From Pogonophryne albipinna (taxonomy: Eukaryota; Chordata; Actinopteri; Perciformes; Artedidraconidae), in assembly GCA_028583405.1 (NCBI GenBank), contig CM053259.1, forward strand, positions 18,389,594-18,453,593: DNA of 64,000 bases. The letters are read 5' to 3'. The position numbers and the translations under genes were made by a program. Below the pieces are notes generated by a model, which was given only the letters and a program-made list of their open reading frames with translations, did no database searches and was not told where the DNA came from. Shown here piece by piece: positions 35,847 through 48,984 of this stretch (position 1 is the first letter of the stretch; each line of letters begins with the position of its first letter).

Positions 35847-37744
35847 CAGTGTTGGGTGTAACGCGTTACAAAAGTAACGGAGTTACAGTAATATATTACT
35901 TTTTGCTGTAACGAAGTAATGTAACGCATTACTAATGAAATGTGGGTAATATATTACCCGTTACAATGCTCAGTAACGCAGTTACAACACATTTTAACCC
36001 GAAATTAAATGGTGTTTTGTTTTTTAAGAATGTACTAACATGGCGAGACATTCCGACACCAGACAAATTGTGCGGGTAGATTAGTAAACCTGGTGTTTAC
36101 CCTTCAGGCTTCGCGTCGGGATATTCGGGCAGTTGAATGTTATGCACCCTCTATTCAAAAAAGAGAACGGAGCGAAAAATACTAACAACAAATTGTGTCA
36201 GGTGCGCGTGACCTGCTCCGCTGCGCGTGCATCATTTCCAAAGTGCTTCCACAGCAGTGACACATCTGTGGATAATCATTTATACGAAAATGGTTAAAGC
36301 AACCATCACTAAACGCCAGCAACACTGCATCTACTGCAGACAACAGGCCAGATGGGGACATCACGTTACCCTCCGTCGTGGACACTAGCTTACTCCCGCC
36401 TGACTCGCCGCCCCCGGAGCAGCAGTCTTCGTTGCCCGAAACTACGCAGCCCCTCTGCGGCCCGCAGGTGCCAGGATACCACGGCAAAACAGAGCCTGCC
36501 CAGGTATATCTAAACAAGTACCCGCCTGTACAGTGGGGTTAGGCGGTCATGTTGCAGCTCGTGGTATACAAATAGACAAGGGCTAGAATATTCATGTGAA
36601 AATAGTGCCATATTCTGCCATGCCTGTAGAAATGTTGGGTCAAAAATAATGCATACAATAGCACAGATGCCTTCACCACGAATGGCTACAAAAAGATCTC
36701 ATATCCCAAGCTTATCAACAAGCTGATGTTGCAGCTGAAATGTTCTCCAGGTCACAAAGTCAACCTCACAGGAAGATGTGATACCAGTTTTCAAGCACAG
36801 TAAATATTCTCTTCCCAGAGTATATGATGGGACCAAGGTGATGATTTAGTACATGGTTTTAATAATACTTTTGCTTTTCAATGTTTGCCATTTCAAACCA
36901 TGAGCTGGTTCAAATAATATTTGCCTTGATTTACAATACGTTCTCATTTGTTTTATCAGTACAGTTTTGAAGCTTTTGTGCTTTTCTTTGCCATAGTCCA
37001 CTTTGGACTGGATGAAATATTTCAGGATTGCACTTTTAACTCACTTGAAATGTTCTCACTTGCTTGGTTTCAAAACATAACAAATGCCATAATCTGTTCA
37101 TTGGGGACCATCAATGCTATTTTTCATTGCTGTTGCCGGCCACTATTGCTCATGTAAACCTACTGCTGCGCCCCCTGTAATCTCAGATGCATCCTGAGTC
37201 ATTTTGTTCTGGAACCGGGCCTGTACACGGCCATATACTAAACAAACTACAGAGCCCATTCTGTGTCCTGTTATTGTTTACTTCCTGTCTGCCTTCTTCT
37301 GGTGATTTATCTGACGTCCAGCGCTCCGTCTTTTAACCTCTTTTCCTTTCTCTTTCTTTCCTTAGCAACCTTCATTATAGTCCTTGACAGTGGTCTGTAC
37401 TGCTGTATTAACAACGTGTCACATGTTAAGAATTTACAATCAGAATCGAGTATTCAACTAAGCCGTGTAATACAAGTTGTTAGTAGCCTTAAGGGCCTAC
37501 ACAGTTGTTATGCTATACCACATTGCCCTTCACTGGATCTATAATGAGCTGCTCTAAACTACATTTTAGCATTTAAAATTCTTTTGCGGTTATTTTGGTG
37601 AAAGTAACTTAAAAAAGTAACTAAAGTAGTGTAACTCATTACATTTCAGAGACAGTAATTTTGTAATGTAACTTATTACTTTCAAAAGAGAGTAATAAGT
37701 AATATGTAATATATTACATTTTGGAAGTAACTTGCCCAACACTG
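35847..37744. mobile_element. Non-autonomous hAT (gtgttggg type)
   Basis: The ends cagtgttgggtgtaacg and cttgcccaacactg are flanked by a perfect 8-bp duplication ctcatcac (35839-35846 and 37745-37752). The subterminal DNA is made of repeated gtaacg, agtaatgtaac and attacttt words in inverted orientation, the usual binding-site arrays of this common fish family. No transposase domain is recognised in the interior. Confidence 0.92.
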
Positions 37745-37752
37745 CTCATCAC

Positions 37753-39589
37753 GGAGGTGATGAGTCCGCCCACCGTGCACTTTGGGTCCTTTTGACCCCC
37801 CCAGCCTGGTTCTTGTCAAAGTTTTTTGCTCAAATGACACCATGGAGGAATGTAACGGGAGTTGACAGGGGACTCTGCCCGCCTCACGAGTGCCTATTTT
37901 CGGACACTTTTTTTCACTTTCCCCCGGTTTTATTATTATTATATATTTTTTTGGCTATTTCACCCGGTTTCTACCGGGGACATTTCCCGGTCTCGGGTGT
38001 GTCATATGTGGCAGCACTGTTCAATGTTTCTTGAAAACATGACCCACTGTAGTATGTGACGTGTGAATAAACTCCAACTCTGTATCAACAACACTGTTGT
38101 GTAACTTCAGTTAAATACTTGTATGTGTGTACATTAGAAAGAGAGGTAAGATAAAGGATCTGCAGTATTTTATGGAGTATTAATCGTACAAAGGTCAGTT
38201 TTATACAAGTAGAAGTGTGTATTTACCTGGTAGTTTACCTGGTCAGTAATGGCTACGCCTCTCTATTTGGACTGGTAGATCTCGGCAGACAGGCAACTTT
38301 AAAAGTAGCTCTCGGTTCAAAAAAGGTTGGGCACCCCTGGTCTATACGATAGAGAACGTTAGCAGATTCAACTGATATCGTCTCCGTGTGGCCTCAGTTG
38401 TCAGCTATCATTCTGCATGAAGCGGAGTAGCCTCTTTAAGTCACAAGATAAACATCTCAAACCTGATTTCTTATCTGAGTTGTAATGGTCTCAGATTACA
38501 TCTACTGAAATGCGTGTAAGAAAACAGCTGTTAGTGTTTTTAGCTGCATCACACTAACTCATCATATTAAAACAGTTTAGTAAAAATTCAGCTCTTGCCA
38601 CCATGCTGCCGCTCCTCCAACGCCCGCCTGTCATTCCTCCGTCACTGTCTTCTGACTGTGATCATGATTGTTGAATGACTGTTAATTAAAGAGATAACAA
38701 CACTCTCCGAATGATACCAACTTTATTCAGGGCTAAAAAACGAATAAACAGCAATATACAGTATATGCAGTGTTTTACACAGAGAAAAGGGAAGGCCTGG
38801 TGTGACTTGCAGGAAGTTGGATCCAGGACACAACTTACCCTCAGTGGATATGTTAGGAACGCTAAAGTGACAGGCCAACATCCATCCGCCTCCTCAACTT
38901 GTCTATTTATATGTATATTCATATTCATGAGCTATTGGACCATGCCCTGTTGGCGATGCATTAAGCGTTATTGGAAAATCTGAATCTCAGTCCTTCCCCC
39001 TGGCAACTGACAGAGAAAGATTGCAGTGCCCAAGTGACAAAGGACTGGCAGGGCCTGCTACTAAATCATTGTACTGACGTGGGCAATGAAAGCTGAATCT
39101 CTTCTCTGGACTTGTAAAAATGACTCTACCCTTCACTTTGGGCATTAAGTGGAGTGTTGGTTCTTCTATTAACACATTTCCTAAACTGGTTAGTCATTGA
39201 GCGTCTCTTTGAAGCCAGGCGCAAGAGGAACACATGATGCGATCATTCAGGAGTCAGGACTGATTTTCTTTGTGACTCTCAAACTTTTATCTCTGTATAA
39301 ACAGATGAGAGCATTTTGGTCTGAGAGCCCATATCAGATGGGATGGCAGTTAACCTTTAAGTCAGCTGCTAATTTTTAAAAACTGCAAACTTAAAGAGAC
39401 TTTGTAATGATCAGTGTCTAGTGCGCCAAAGGCTGCCTCACTTCTGTGACAACGAGCACTTTTGTTCTCACAAAAATGCAATCATAATAAACAGAACAGA
39501 GAGAAATAAATAAATATAGTAGCTGCATTTAAACTGTGCATTGAATTAGAAAGCATTTTTTAGAGGACAGTGTTTGCACATTATGTAGT
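37753..39589. other. Non-coding DNA with possible solo LTR and an hAT end
   Basis: At about 37852-38100 the sequence runs from tgtaacgggagttgacaggg to a polyadenylation-like gaataaactcc and gttgtgtaac, reminiscent of a solo LTR. No target duplication was found. At 38285-38339 an hAT-like right end (aaaaggttgggcacccctg) appears without a matching left end. The rest shows nothing recognisable. Confidence 0.35.
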
Positions 39590-39597
39590 AACATTTG

Positions 39598-40039
39598 GGT
39601 ACCACTTTACAATAAGACTACCCTTATAAAAGGTTTACCAATAGTTTGTAATTCAATTATTAATTAGGTTGTGAACACTTTATAAATCATGAATAAGCTT
39701 TTTATAAGACATGAGATAAACAGGGCAACTGTGACCGGTTGCTTGCCAAATAGAGAGCCCACATTTATCTGTACTGCTAAGTCTTATATTGGCTACCTAG
39801 CTTACTTCGTCTTCTTCATCAGCCAGCATCCTTGGTATCTGTTGTTCACTGAGTTGATTCTCGCTAAGTAGCCAATATAAGGCTTAGTCATCTTGCCAAA
39901 TAGTGAGCCTGTGTTGATGTTAGAACTGGTTTATAAATGGTTCTTAATGATTAATAAAGTGTTTACAACCTAATTCATAACCTAATTATAAACCCTTTAT
40001 GAATCCTTTATAAGGGTAGTCTTATTGTAAAGTGGTACC
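39598..40039. mobile_element. Palindromic hAT-type MITE
   Basis: The ends ggtaccactttacaataaga and its near-exact complement at the right are flanked by a perfect 8-bp duplication aacatttg (39590-39597 and 40040-40047). The inverted similarity extends inward for well over 80 bp. A shorter internal hairpin pairs cttatattggctacctagc (about 39783) with its complement near 39865. There is no coding capacity. Confidence 0.9.
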
Positions 40040-40230
40040 AACATTTGCAATCTAAGAAAAACAATTTATAATGAAGTGTATTTGTTTGAAATGGGGCAAG
40101 GTGTGGTTGATATTTCAAGCCTATGGAGGTGAACATGACACACTAGGTTGTGTGCAGGATGACAAGTGAATAGCACCTTAAATAAAGTAAGTATATGATA
40201 ATGAAAAATCAAAACTGGTCGTATGAAGTT

Positions 40231-40681
40231 GTGGAGGAAGTAATTCGATGTTTTACTTAATTAATAGTAAAATACTACAGGGTAAAAGTACAAAAGTATT
40301 GGCATTAAAATGAACTTAAACTCACAAAAGTAAAAGTACTCATTGTACAGAATGGGCTATTTCAGAATCATATGGTTAAAGCTGGTTAATAGCTTTTGAT
40401 ACTACATCACTTTAATGTTGCATCTGGCAGAAATAAAGTATAAAGGGAAATAAAGTATAAACTTATTGTATATACTGCTGGATAGCTATACCTATATCAC
40501 AATTTAAAAGTTGACAATAATTAACAATATAATAATTATACACAGAGCTGTACAGTAGCTGTAACTAAAGTGGTCAATTACATGTAGTGGAGTTGAAATA
40601 TAAATCAAAACATGTCAATACTCAAGTAAAGAACCTTAAGATTTGTGTTTAATACTTCAGTAAATGAACATTCCTCCACTG
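40231..40681. repeat. Old hAT-like repeat (gtaaaagta type)
   Basis: It begins gttgtggaggaagtaattcg and ends acattcctccac, an imperfect inverted repeat. The internal words gtaaaagtacaaaagtattg and aaaagtaaaagtactc are shared with the fragment at 8360-8500. The flanks show no clear duplication, so the copy is old. Confidence 0.55.
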
Positions 40682-43600
40682 GTCATAGGATAAGAAACAA
40701 TAATGAAATTCCACACTGAGGTAAATATTAGTCACAGCAACGTATGAAGTTACAATAAAGAAATGTCATATTCTTTGGCAGAAGTGATACTATGAAAGGT
40801 AATAAACCACAGTGTGTACAAACCGAGTCAATAAGCCTTCATCTTGCATGTATCACACTCTAAAGCCACTCAAAAACTGAATAAACACGACAGCGTGCAC
40901 TTTCCCCCGGTGAGCAGGCGTCATGTAGTGTGTGATGTTAATGCTGCTGCACTGCAGCACTTGATCATCACTGACACGTGTCCTACTGTGCCTCCAACTT
41001 GAACACAGTCCAATTCAGAGTGAGTCATCAAAATGCCAGAGGGCACAGGTGAGAGAAAAACAGCCCTTTGTCTTGATAAAATGCCACTTCGCCACCACAA
41101 ACGCCTCCCACTGCAACATCATAAAAACCTTAATATCGAGTCAAAAAATCCTGTTTTCTCTAAAAACAGGAACATATGAGACAATAGGATGGATCCTTTA
41201 ATGTGCAGTGTCAATAACTACAATACCTTCAAATTAGTCCTCTTTCTTTAACTACATTCAAGATGAGAGTAGTTTGCATCAGAAACATGTGGGATAAGCT
41301 CATCCAATTATTCATTTATTAAGAAAATACGACTTTGCATTGCTTACTTATTACTTAAATCAGTCTCCCTCACTTCTCATATTGTCAGCTTCCCTCCCTC
41401 CATGTCTGTTCCTCCCCCTTCTCTCTCTCCCCCCGGCTCCGGCACTTCCTTCCTCAGTTCTTCCTTCCAGCCTCTGACAGTGGTGCTGCACATAAAGACG
41501 CTGCTACCTTTGCATAATGCGGATGCTCCTTCTGTAGGTCGAATGAATTCCTTCGACATGTGTCAGAAGCTTGCCGTGTAGGCTTGGACTAATGATGGCA
41601 CAGCGGCCAGCCCACTGCCCCTCAGCATATGCCCACTTTCACAAATGTGTGTGAGTGTAAGAGTGTGTGTGTGTGCGCAGGGGGTGGCAGGGTTCGTCAT
41701 GCTGATTAAAAGCAACCCCCCCCTCACAAAGCCCCTCAGAAAAAGACAGCAGGGAACATGAACCACTGTCAGGTTGGCCCAGATGAGGACACAGGATCCG
41801 TGTCACCTGAATTTACCGGCCTAATATGACAGCCAAGTTGTGATCCCTTGTCTGGGACGTGTCACGTTTGCAGAGTTTGGGCTTATTCTCATGCAAATGA
41901 TGTCAGGTTTGGACAGAATGTGAATGAGACTCGTCACACTGTCCAAGGGTCTAAACCAAACCACATGACAGAGGTTTCTCCCACAGCTCAACATGAAATA
42001 AATACGACATTTGACATTCAAACCTGGCAACCAATACCAGGAATAGTTCAAAAATAATGAGGGATTTGTGAGAGGAACCACAGCACAACCAGTGTAACCT
42101 ATTTACCTTTTCTTAGGTCCTAAATAGCACACACCCTAACTCCGATAGGAACACGCAAAGTACATTACACATACATACACTCACATGCTGTTGCCTGCGA
42201 GAAAACATGTTTACAGTTTGGACAGGTAGCCTTCATTAACATCAGCCGAAGTAGTTGATGACACAAAATAACTTTCAGGGCTTTTCATTCCATAACATTA
42301 CATTTGAGAGGGAAATATTACAGTTATAACAATAGTTACTGGTTACTTTATAAATTATAATATTATAAATGATGTGTTATTTTAAATGAAACTACCATTC
42401 AGACCATGAAGTAGTGAAAATTATCCCCACATCAACCAACTATGTCACACAATTAAATAAACACTTACAGATTCATTCTTAAATGATTGTCCAATAACAT
42501 GGTTATACATAATATAACACTGACGGGCTGGTCTGCTTCATGATTGCTTTTACGTTGATACTCAATCTACATTTTGTTGGTTTAATTCTGTGCTTTCCCT
42601 TTAATAAGTTAAACTTATAGTTTGGTATTGCTGCTTTTACCGTAGGAAAGTAGTTAAATGGTTCTTTAGCTACAGCCCCATCAAAATAATAATGTGGAAA
42701 ATTACAGCATCCACAAAAAAAACACATTGTATATAAATGTCTCAATATTTCTGATACTTTGACACTTGGTGACGGCACTGCACACCTGTGGGCTTTACAG
42801 CAGTGGAAACGGCTTTGATAGATCCTAAAAGACACTCCATCCATTCAGCACGCTGGCAGCCGTCATTATTCTCGAAAGAATCGACTTTGTCACTTCTCCA
42901 TTCTTCAAGAGCCTCTCCCTCGGCCTGATGAATTATGTCGTCTGTATCTTCCAAAACAAGGCTCATTCCTGACAGGTACACAACACTTTACAAGACGGTT
43001 CTGACTGGCTGCAGATCTCAGCGGGGACAAACGTGTCAACGAGCGATCGGATTGAACTCTCTGTCCATGATGAGATGTCTCGGGTGATTTTAAACCTTCA
43101 GCTTCTCTTCAAATCCTGCATTGAGGCTTAATGTTTTTACAGAAAAGTTTAAGGTGCTATATTGTTTTGCTGTCAGAACGTCTGCCGCAGAAAGAAATGA
43201 GTCACATCAGGAATATTTATTTGTTATGTGAGAAACAAGTGAGGTCACTTCTGATGGATTACAACTTCAGACATCTTCAAGTAGAGTCATCATGTGGACG
43301 AAAGGATTCATATTATTAAGTATAAAGGGCAAGGAAATACTGAATGTTCTTAACCAACAGGCAAGTGTAGGTAAAATCAACAAGCAAAAGCAAAACGAAA
43401 CGATTCTGACAACAGGTTGACTAATCAACAAATGAATCCAAGAAAATGTCTCAAGAACAACCTTTACTTGAAGTGATTCAAGTCATTTATTAAGAACAAT
43501 TTGAAACTCTTCTCTGGTTACAAGTCAAATGTAAAGAATTACGTTTATTCTTGAATATCTTTAGGTATTCAAAGTATTGGGTTGGATAATAGAAGATATT

Positions 43601-43710
43601 TTAACTGATTCCTGAAGAATCCGAAATGATTGGTTACCATTAATAAAGCCACTAATAAGACACCTCTTATTAGAAAGTAGTAGTAATCCTTTTGAGTTGG
43701 ATGTACTCAA
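40682..43710. other. Non-coding DNA, no gene recognised
   Basis: Mixed AT-rich DNA. A (GT)n-like tract lies near 41640-41680. No transposon ends or conserved coding motifs were found. Parts could be conserved regulatory DNA of the tshz1 flank, but nothing in the sequence alone proves it. Confidence 0.35.
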
Positions 43711-43712
43711 TA

Positions 43713-44690
43713 GCCGCTTTCACACCAAGTACTTTGCCGTACTTAGTGCCCCCAGGGCACTAAGTACCAATCGCGTTCACACTGGAATAAGTTCCCTGAG
43801 GGAAGATTACGCAAATGAGCCGCTGACGTCACTTCGTCTTCTTCTGCTTTGGGTTTACTGGCAGGCCGCAAACAACTTCACGGCGAACCCGAAGTCCCCA
43901 GAACGCCGACAACTCCTCATCACTCCACCGCTCCCATGTTTTTTTTCTCCGGACGGCAACCCAAGAAGGACACTTGACACAGTGACTTTTGGCAAAGCTG
44001 AAAAATACAACTCGAGAGAGATAAGTTATTGTTATTATAACGTGACTTTACTATTATTTAACAACTCTTTTTATTGGGTTCTTTTATTTGGGGTTAAGTA
44101 CATTGTCAGAATAAGTGAGAAATGAATTTAACTTCTGTTAGACAGCTATCATACTGAATACATATTTACTGTGAATGTATGCAAAAATGTATGGCATATG
44201 GCTGTCTTTGTCAACTTTGATGTTTATAACAAACCAAACCGTTTGAAAATTGAGCAATCTACGGTTATTTCAATAGTGCACCATAGACATAATGTTATGA
44301 ATGAGCGAGCTGCCTGTGGCAAGATGGCCGCCATGTGGCAACGTCGGTCTCCATTGGTCAGCTGCGCGGGTGAGTCATCTAGTGTTTATATATATATCTA
44401 TGGTGACAGGGGCTAATGCTAATAATGCTAATGCCAGCAAAATGGCGGCTTCACAAAGCTTTTCAGAGTTTTACGGGGCGTGGTTTGCAATTCGCCCAGC
44501 CAATCAGAAATTGGTACTTTTTTGGTACCAGGATAGTACCACCTCTAGCAGGCACTACAAATGGGGGTAAAAGTTCCCGGCACTAAGTACTCTTTTTGGT
44601 GTGAACCATAGGGTGTGAACGCGACATAAGGGGTACTAACGGAACTAAACGGGAAAAGTACGGGGAAAAGTACTCCGGTGTGAACGCGCC
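43713..44690. mobile_element. TA-flanked MITE, Harbinger/ISL2EU-like
   Basis: The ends gccgctttcacacc and (complement) ggcgcgttcacacc are similar inverted repeats flanked by TA (43711-43712 and 44691-44692). Inside, words such as agtacttagtgcccccaggg and agttcccggcactaagtact are inverted copies. A second gtgtgaacgcgac motif near 44617 suggests a compound end. No transposase is recognised. The superfamily assignment is tentative. Confidence 0.6.
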
Positions 44691-44968
44691 TAATAAAGTC
44701 TCTACGAAGAGCATCCTACCTGCTGTCATATTCCAGGTAGGAAAATTATGGTAATAAAGTTATGTAGGTCACTTTTGATTATTATCATACACCTTCAACA
44801 ATGAACTTAAGGACAGCAGTGAGTTGACTTCTGAAAACAGACCTACTGTATACTTTAATCTATGGCCTTATAATGATCAACATGTTTCGTCTTCCATGTT
44901 GTAACGTGTCCCCTTCTGAAACAGCTCACATTAAAAAGGGATTTCTCTAGATCTCCTTCCCTCTAGAG

Positions 44969-46110
44969 CAGTGGTCACCAACCTTTTTAAGCCCAAGATC
45001 ACCGACCTCGGCCTAGGTGAAAGGCGAGATCTACCTATTGCAGAATTGAGTGAAAGACGGCCCAGACAGTGCTTCCAATTTGAGGCCTTTTATATAGGCT
45101 AATTGCATCTGAATTACTGTTACAATGAAGGCTTCATAATCAGCTCACTGCATATAGGCAGGGGTAAAGTGCTATTTTTTATGAGTGGGGGGTGGACCTC
45201 ACCTCCTCTAGGGGGGTCCTCACCTCCTCTAGGGGGGTCCGGGGGGATGCTTCTCCGGGAAGATTTTTTTTTTAATATTGAAGTTGAAAGCATCAATCTG
45301 GTGCACTTTGAGAGCAACATGAAGAGATCTATGGATACTTCTCTCAGCACCCATATGAAACAGAACTGTTAACAGATTTTCTTTTTCTTTATGGATATTT
45401 TACAAACTACTCCCCTTTTAAACTGTATTCTTGTTTTACTGCCATATAGTATTTCATACCTGTTTTTCATTTATTCTCTTATTGTTTGTATAACTATAAT
45501 GATCATATGAAGGTGTGCCTCGAAAATAATCTTTTGAATAATTTGTGACAAAACCGTTCTAAACACTCAGAGAGTCCTTTACTGTCACTCACCTGAGCCC
45601 CTCAGTCTGACAGGAGAGGACCCTCCTCCAACTTGTTGTGGAAACAGCTCCTTATGTCCGTTAGTGCAGCTAGCTAACCAGATGCTAACATCACGGTCCC
45701 CGCTAGCACCGGTCCCTCTCTCTCCCTCTCTCTATCACACTAAATGCTATTTGCCACACGCACACAGAGCCGAGCTTGAATGACACAAGCACACGTGTAA
45801 TTCCATGCAACTCTCCGATTGGTCTGGTGACTTGCCTCTGTTGCATTCACCGAACACGGGAAATTGCAGTCCTGCCGTCCTCTCTTGTGTCATGATGAGG
45901 TTCACGTAAAGCACGGTTAATATATTATATTATTGAGGTGTCTCAAATATACGTCAATCAAGTGGCACCTGCTAACGGGGTGGTGGATGATAGGTTTACA
46001 TCTAAAAATGTATTTTCAAACATTATTATTTTTATTTTGTTACTTTTTTGTAACGATCCGCGATCGGGTGCGGGTAGCACCACACTCGACTGGTTGGTTG
46101 GCGACCACTA
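44969..46110. mobile_element. hAT related to the outer nested element
   Basis: The ends cagtggtcaccaacc and ggttggcgaccacta form an inverted repeat. The flanks ctctagag and ctagagag are similar but not identical. The internal sequence matches the hAT at 14501-18061 on both sides of that element's insertion (45115-45180 with 14735-14810; 45260-45420 with 17390-17480; 45600-45780 with 17690-17880). This copy lacks the 2.5-kb insertion and so serves as an unoccupied relative. Confidence 0.8.
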
Positions 46111-46118
46111 CTAGAGAG

Positions 46119-48984
46119 CACGCAGATTTTGAAAGTGTCGAACAAAGCCGAGATCAACAGAAGGTTGCCCAGAAAGCTGTGAGGGGGGACAAGAAAGCAC
46201 AGGGTTAATTGACCAAATCGCACATGAGTACACATGAAATGCATGTCACAAGGATTCAAACCCTGCCCGCACCGCTGTGTGCATCTCGCTGATACTTCAT
46301 GCATGTACAGATGTTACTGCACTCAGTAGCAGAGCAGCTTACTGCGACTGGAAGCCTTCCGTTGTGATTATTATAAATGGATAACAGGCTGCATCACGAC
46401 GCTTCTTGTCATAAACACCCTTTTGTTTAACATCAGATTTGTGCTGCTGTCTCGTGAGCCTCCGCTCACCTGGTAATGGTGATGACACTGAACCAATTTA
46501 TTTTGTGTTTGCTTTAAAGCAAACACGATTCACGAGAGAACAAACAAAACATCGCCCGCCTGACAAAGTCATACGAGGAGCTTTTGTATCTGTTGTGACA
46601 AGACAAAGATGGCTTGTTTTAGAGACCATGTTTGATACAACGACAACATCATAATACATGTATTCACTGAGCGAGGCTGAGTGGGACAGCTTGTGTTAGA
46701 TACTCCACAGCGCTAACTCGGTTAGTCAAATGAAACCAATATGATGTACTATATGAACTATCTGCTATTTTAACTGTTTTCTGTCATGCAGTAAACTAGG
46801 ATATTCTTTAAAGTTAAAATGTGTTTTATACTCTTTTCTGAACATAAAATGTCTTTATAGGGAAAATGTATATTGAAAGAAAAATATATATCATGTTTAT
46901 TATGTGTTTTCAGTCTTCCTTGTTGCATATATTCTTTAACTTTCTCTACATTAGCTCCTGCACGCTGCCATCTATCATATGGCACCTCTATTGTGCGTGA
47001 CTCTTCTCTGTATTTCTCGTCTGCTGCTTCTAGTTTCCCCGCCACACAGAACGCTGCGAGGCTCTGGAACTCTATTGTTTCTTCAGGAAAACGCCTCAGG
47101 CTAGTGTTCAAGAGCTGCGTAGGGTGGAAGCATGTCGACTTAAATACCTTCAGTGGAGACATGCCATGGCCTCTTTTATCAGGTGTCTCACTAGCTGAAC
47201 TATAAAGCGTAGCGCTATGTTAAACCTTAACGTCAAATCCTGTTTTTTAACGACTGTTTTATTCCCTTTTTTCCCCTTTATAGGGATTATGTCTCTATTT
47301 GAAATTGCTAATACACATTCACTGATTTGGGCTCCTCATGGTGTCTGAATTAAAACACCTAGCATTAACACTTTGTGCACCAGGTTGCATTAGAAATGTT
47401 GTGCTCAGTTTTCACTCGATAGTGTTGAACTGTATGTTACAGGGTGATTTTGACCATTTTCCTACCAGCCAGTTGAGCCAGACCTTTGCTCTGCCCACAA
47501 GAAGAAACCTGCTGCTAAAGAGGTTGTCCTAAAAAGTAGTCTGATTCATTGGTAAATAGGCTAATTGGCTTTCTATCAGACAGTGAGGAAAAGATCAATA
47601 CCACTCTCGCCAGCAGCTCTACTTGAAGTTAGCATTGCTTAGCATAAAGATAGGCAACAGGGTGACAGCTAGCCTAGCTTCACCCACATGAAAACAAGAT
47701 CCACCTACCAGCACCTCTGAAGCTCAACTAAGATGCTGAGTCTTGTTTGTTAATCTGTAAGAAACAAGGTGTAAAGATAGGTAACCTAACCGGGTCAACA
47801 GCAAGTCAAGTACATAAGTATTTGTCAAGTATAAGTCCATCACATAACATTCCGTAAAGCAACATTCTTATTATTTATTATCTATATTTAAAGTTTAAGT
47901 AAAAGGTTTGTTTGTTTTGCCATGCATATTTAAATACAAAATGTAATATAAGATATTATAGATGAATAACTAAAACAAAATGTGATTTAATTAACCAGTA
48001 TTAAGAGTTGTTGGGTCTTGTAAATTACATTAAAAGTGTACATTGAACTGGTAGATATGAGCTGAAACTGTCCCTGTTCAAGAACTAACAACATTACTTA
48101 TCTATCTGAGGCCTTCTCCGCTAGACATGTCAAGTTTCAACTGTCAGCTGGAAGATGTAGACCATTCTTCGAGCTCTGAGTTGGATCACAACCCTCCTCT
48201 GCTATCATTCAGCGGCACAGCAGTAGACTCAAACCAGCAGTCTGTTTCTCCTGTTCAGCCTGCTGCGATCTCTAACTAAGGGAGTGCAGTGTGGAAGGAG
48301 CTGCTCTCCTCCTCTCCAAAGGAACTGAAGATCTGGCACCCGAGGCTGCTGAGCTTGTAGCCATGTCAGAGTCAGAGATCCCGGCCCTGCAGGGTGAGCT
48401 TTGAAACCTGTTGCAGGGAACGCTGCTTCAACACTTCAGTTCCTATGGAAGTTGCTGAGATTAAGAAGGGCTGTTGCTAACATAGGAACAACTGCTGCTC
48501 CCTCAGTGGGACCTGGAGATGGTTCAGTGATAGCAGCAAGCCCATATGAGAATACACATTTGGACGACTTCCTGTGGCCGTCACTGTTTTTCCCAGTAAA
48601 GCCAGCTAAGATGGTGGCTCTGTCGGTGTATCAAAATCAAGCCCAGCTGAAAAATGGGAGGTTATGAATTCCGGGTTTGAATGTTTCTCCCAAAAGTCCC
48701 CTGAGTTGTTGAAACTGGCCCTCCTTTGAATTGTGGAAGAGTTCATTTATACACACATCCATAAAAAGTCGGACAAACTGTTTTTCCTCTTAAAGATGCA
48801 GTACCATTTCAAAACTTGTCGTATGATATTGTATTCTTGGTCTGTCTGGATTTCACACTCTTCCAAAATCACTCAAACAACACAGAAATGTAATCCAGGA
48901 CATGGAGTTTATTTCAGGATAAAAGAATGCATTCTGAATAATTGGGTTGATGATAAAACCTGCAAATATATCATTGGGTGAGAA
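46119..48984. other. Non-coding flank of tshz1 with coding-like relics
   Basis: No intact gene. Two stretches look like decayed coding DNA: about 46870-47140 (minus strand, listed separately) and about 48120-48660 (plus strand, several short frames interrupted by stops, including PAKMVALSVYQNQAQLKNGR at its end). I could not identify either. The rest is AT-rich. Confidence 0.4.
46870..47162 (-). pseudogene. Unidentified coding-like fragment
   Basis: A minus-strand frame (from an ATG at 47162) includes LRRFPEETIEFQSLAAFCVA, KLEAADEKYREESRTIEV and RWQRAGANVEKVKEYMQQGR. The charged, helical composition and balanced codon use look like real protein rather than random AT-rich translation. After about 46870 it turns into AT-rich low-complexity codons. 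I do not recognise the family. It could be a retrocopy fragment, a transposon remnant, or chance. No splice sites or promoter are evident. Confidence 0.3.

Noticed and set aside
37732..38034. Plus-strand open frame of 100 codons
   Set aside because: It begins inside the end of an hAT and runs through LTR-like sequence. There is no recognisable domain, so I list the region only as unclassified.
48401..48667. Plus-strand open frame of 88 codons as a gene
   Set aside because: The surrounding frames are broken by stops and no family is recognisable. At most it is decayed coding DNA.
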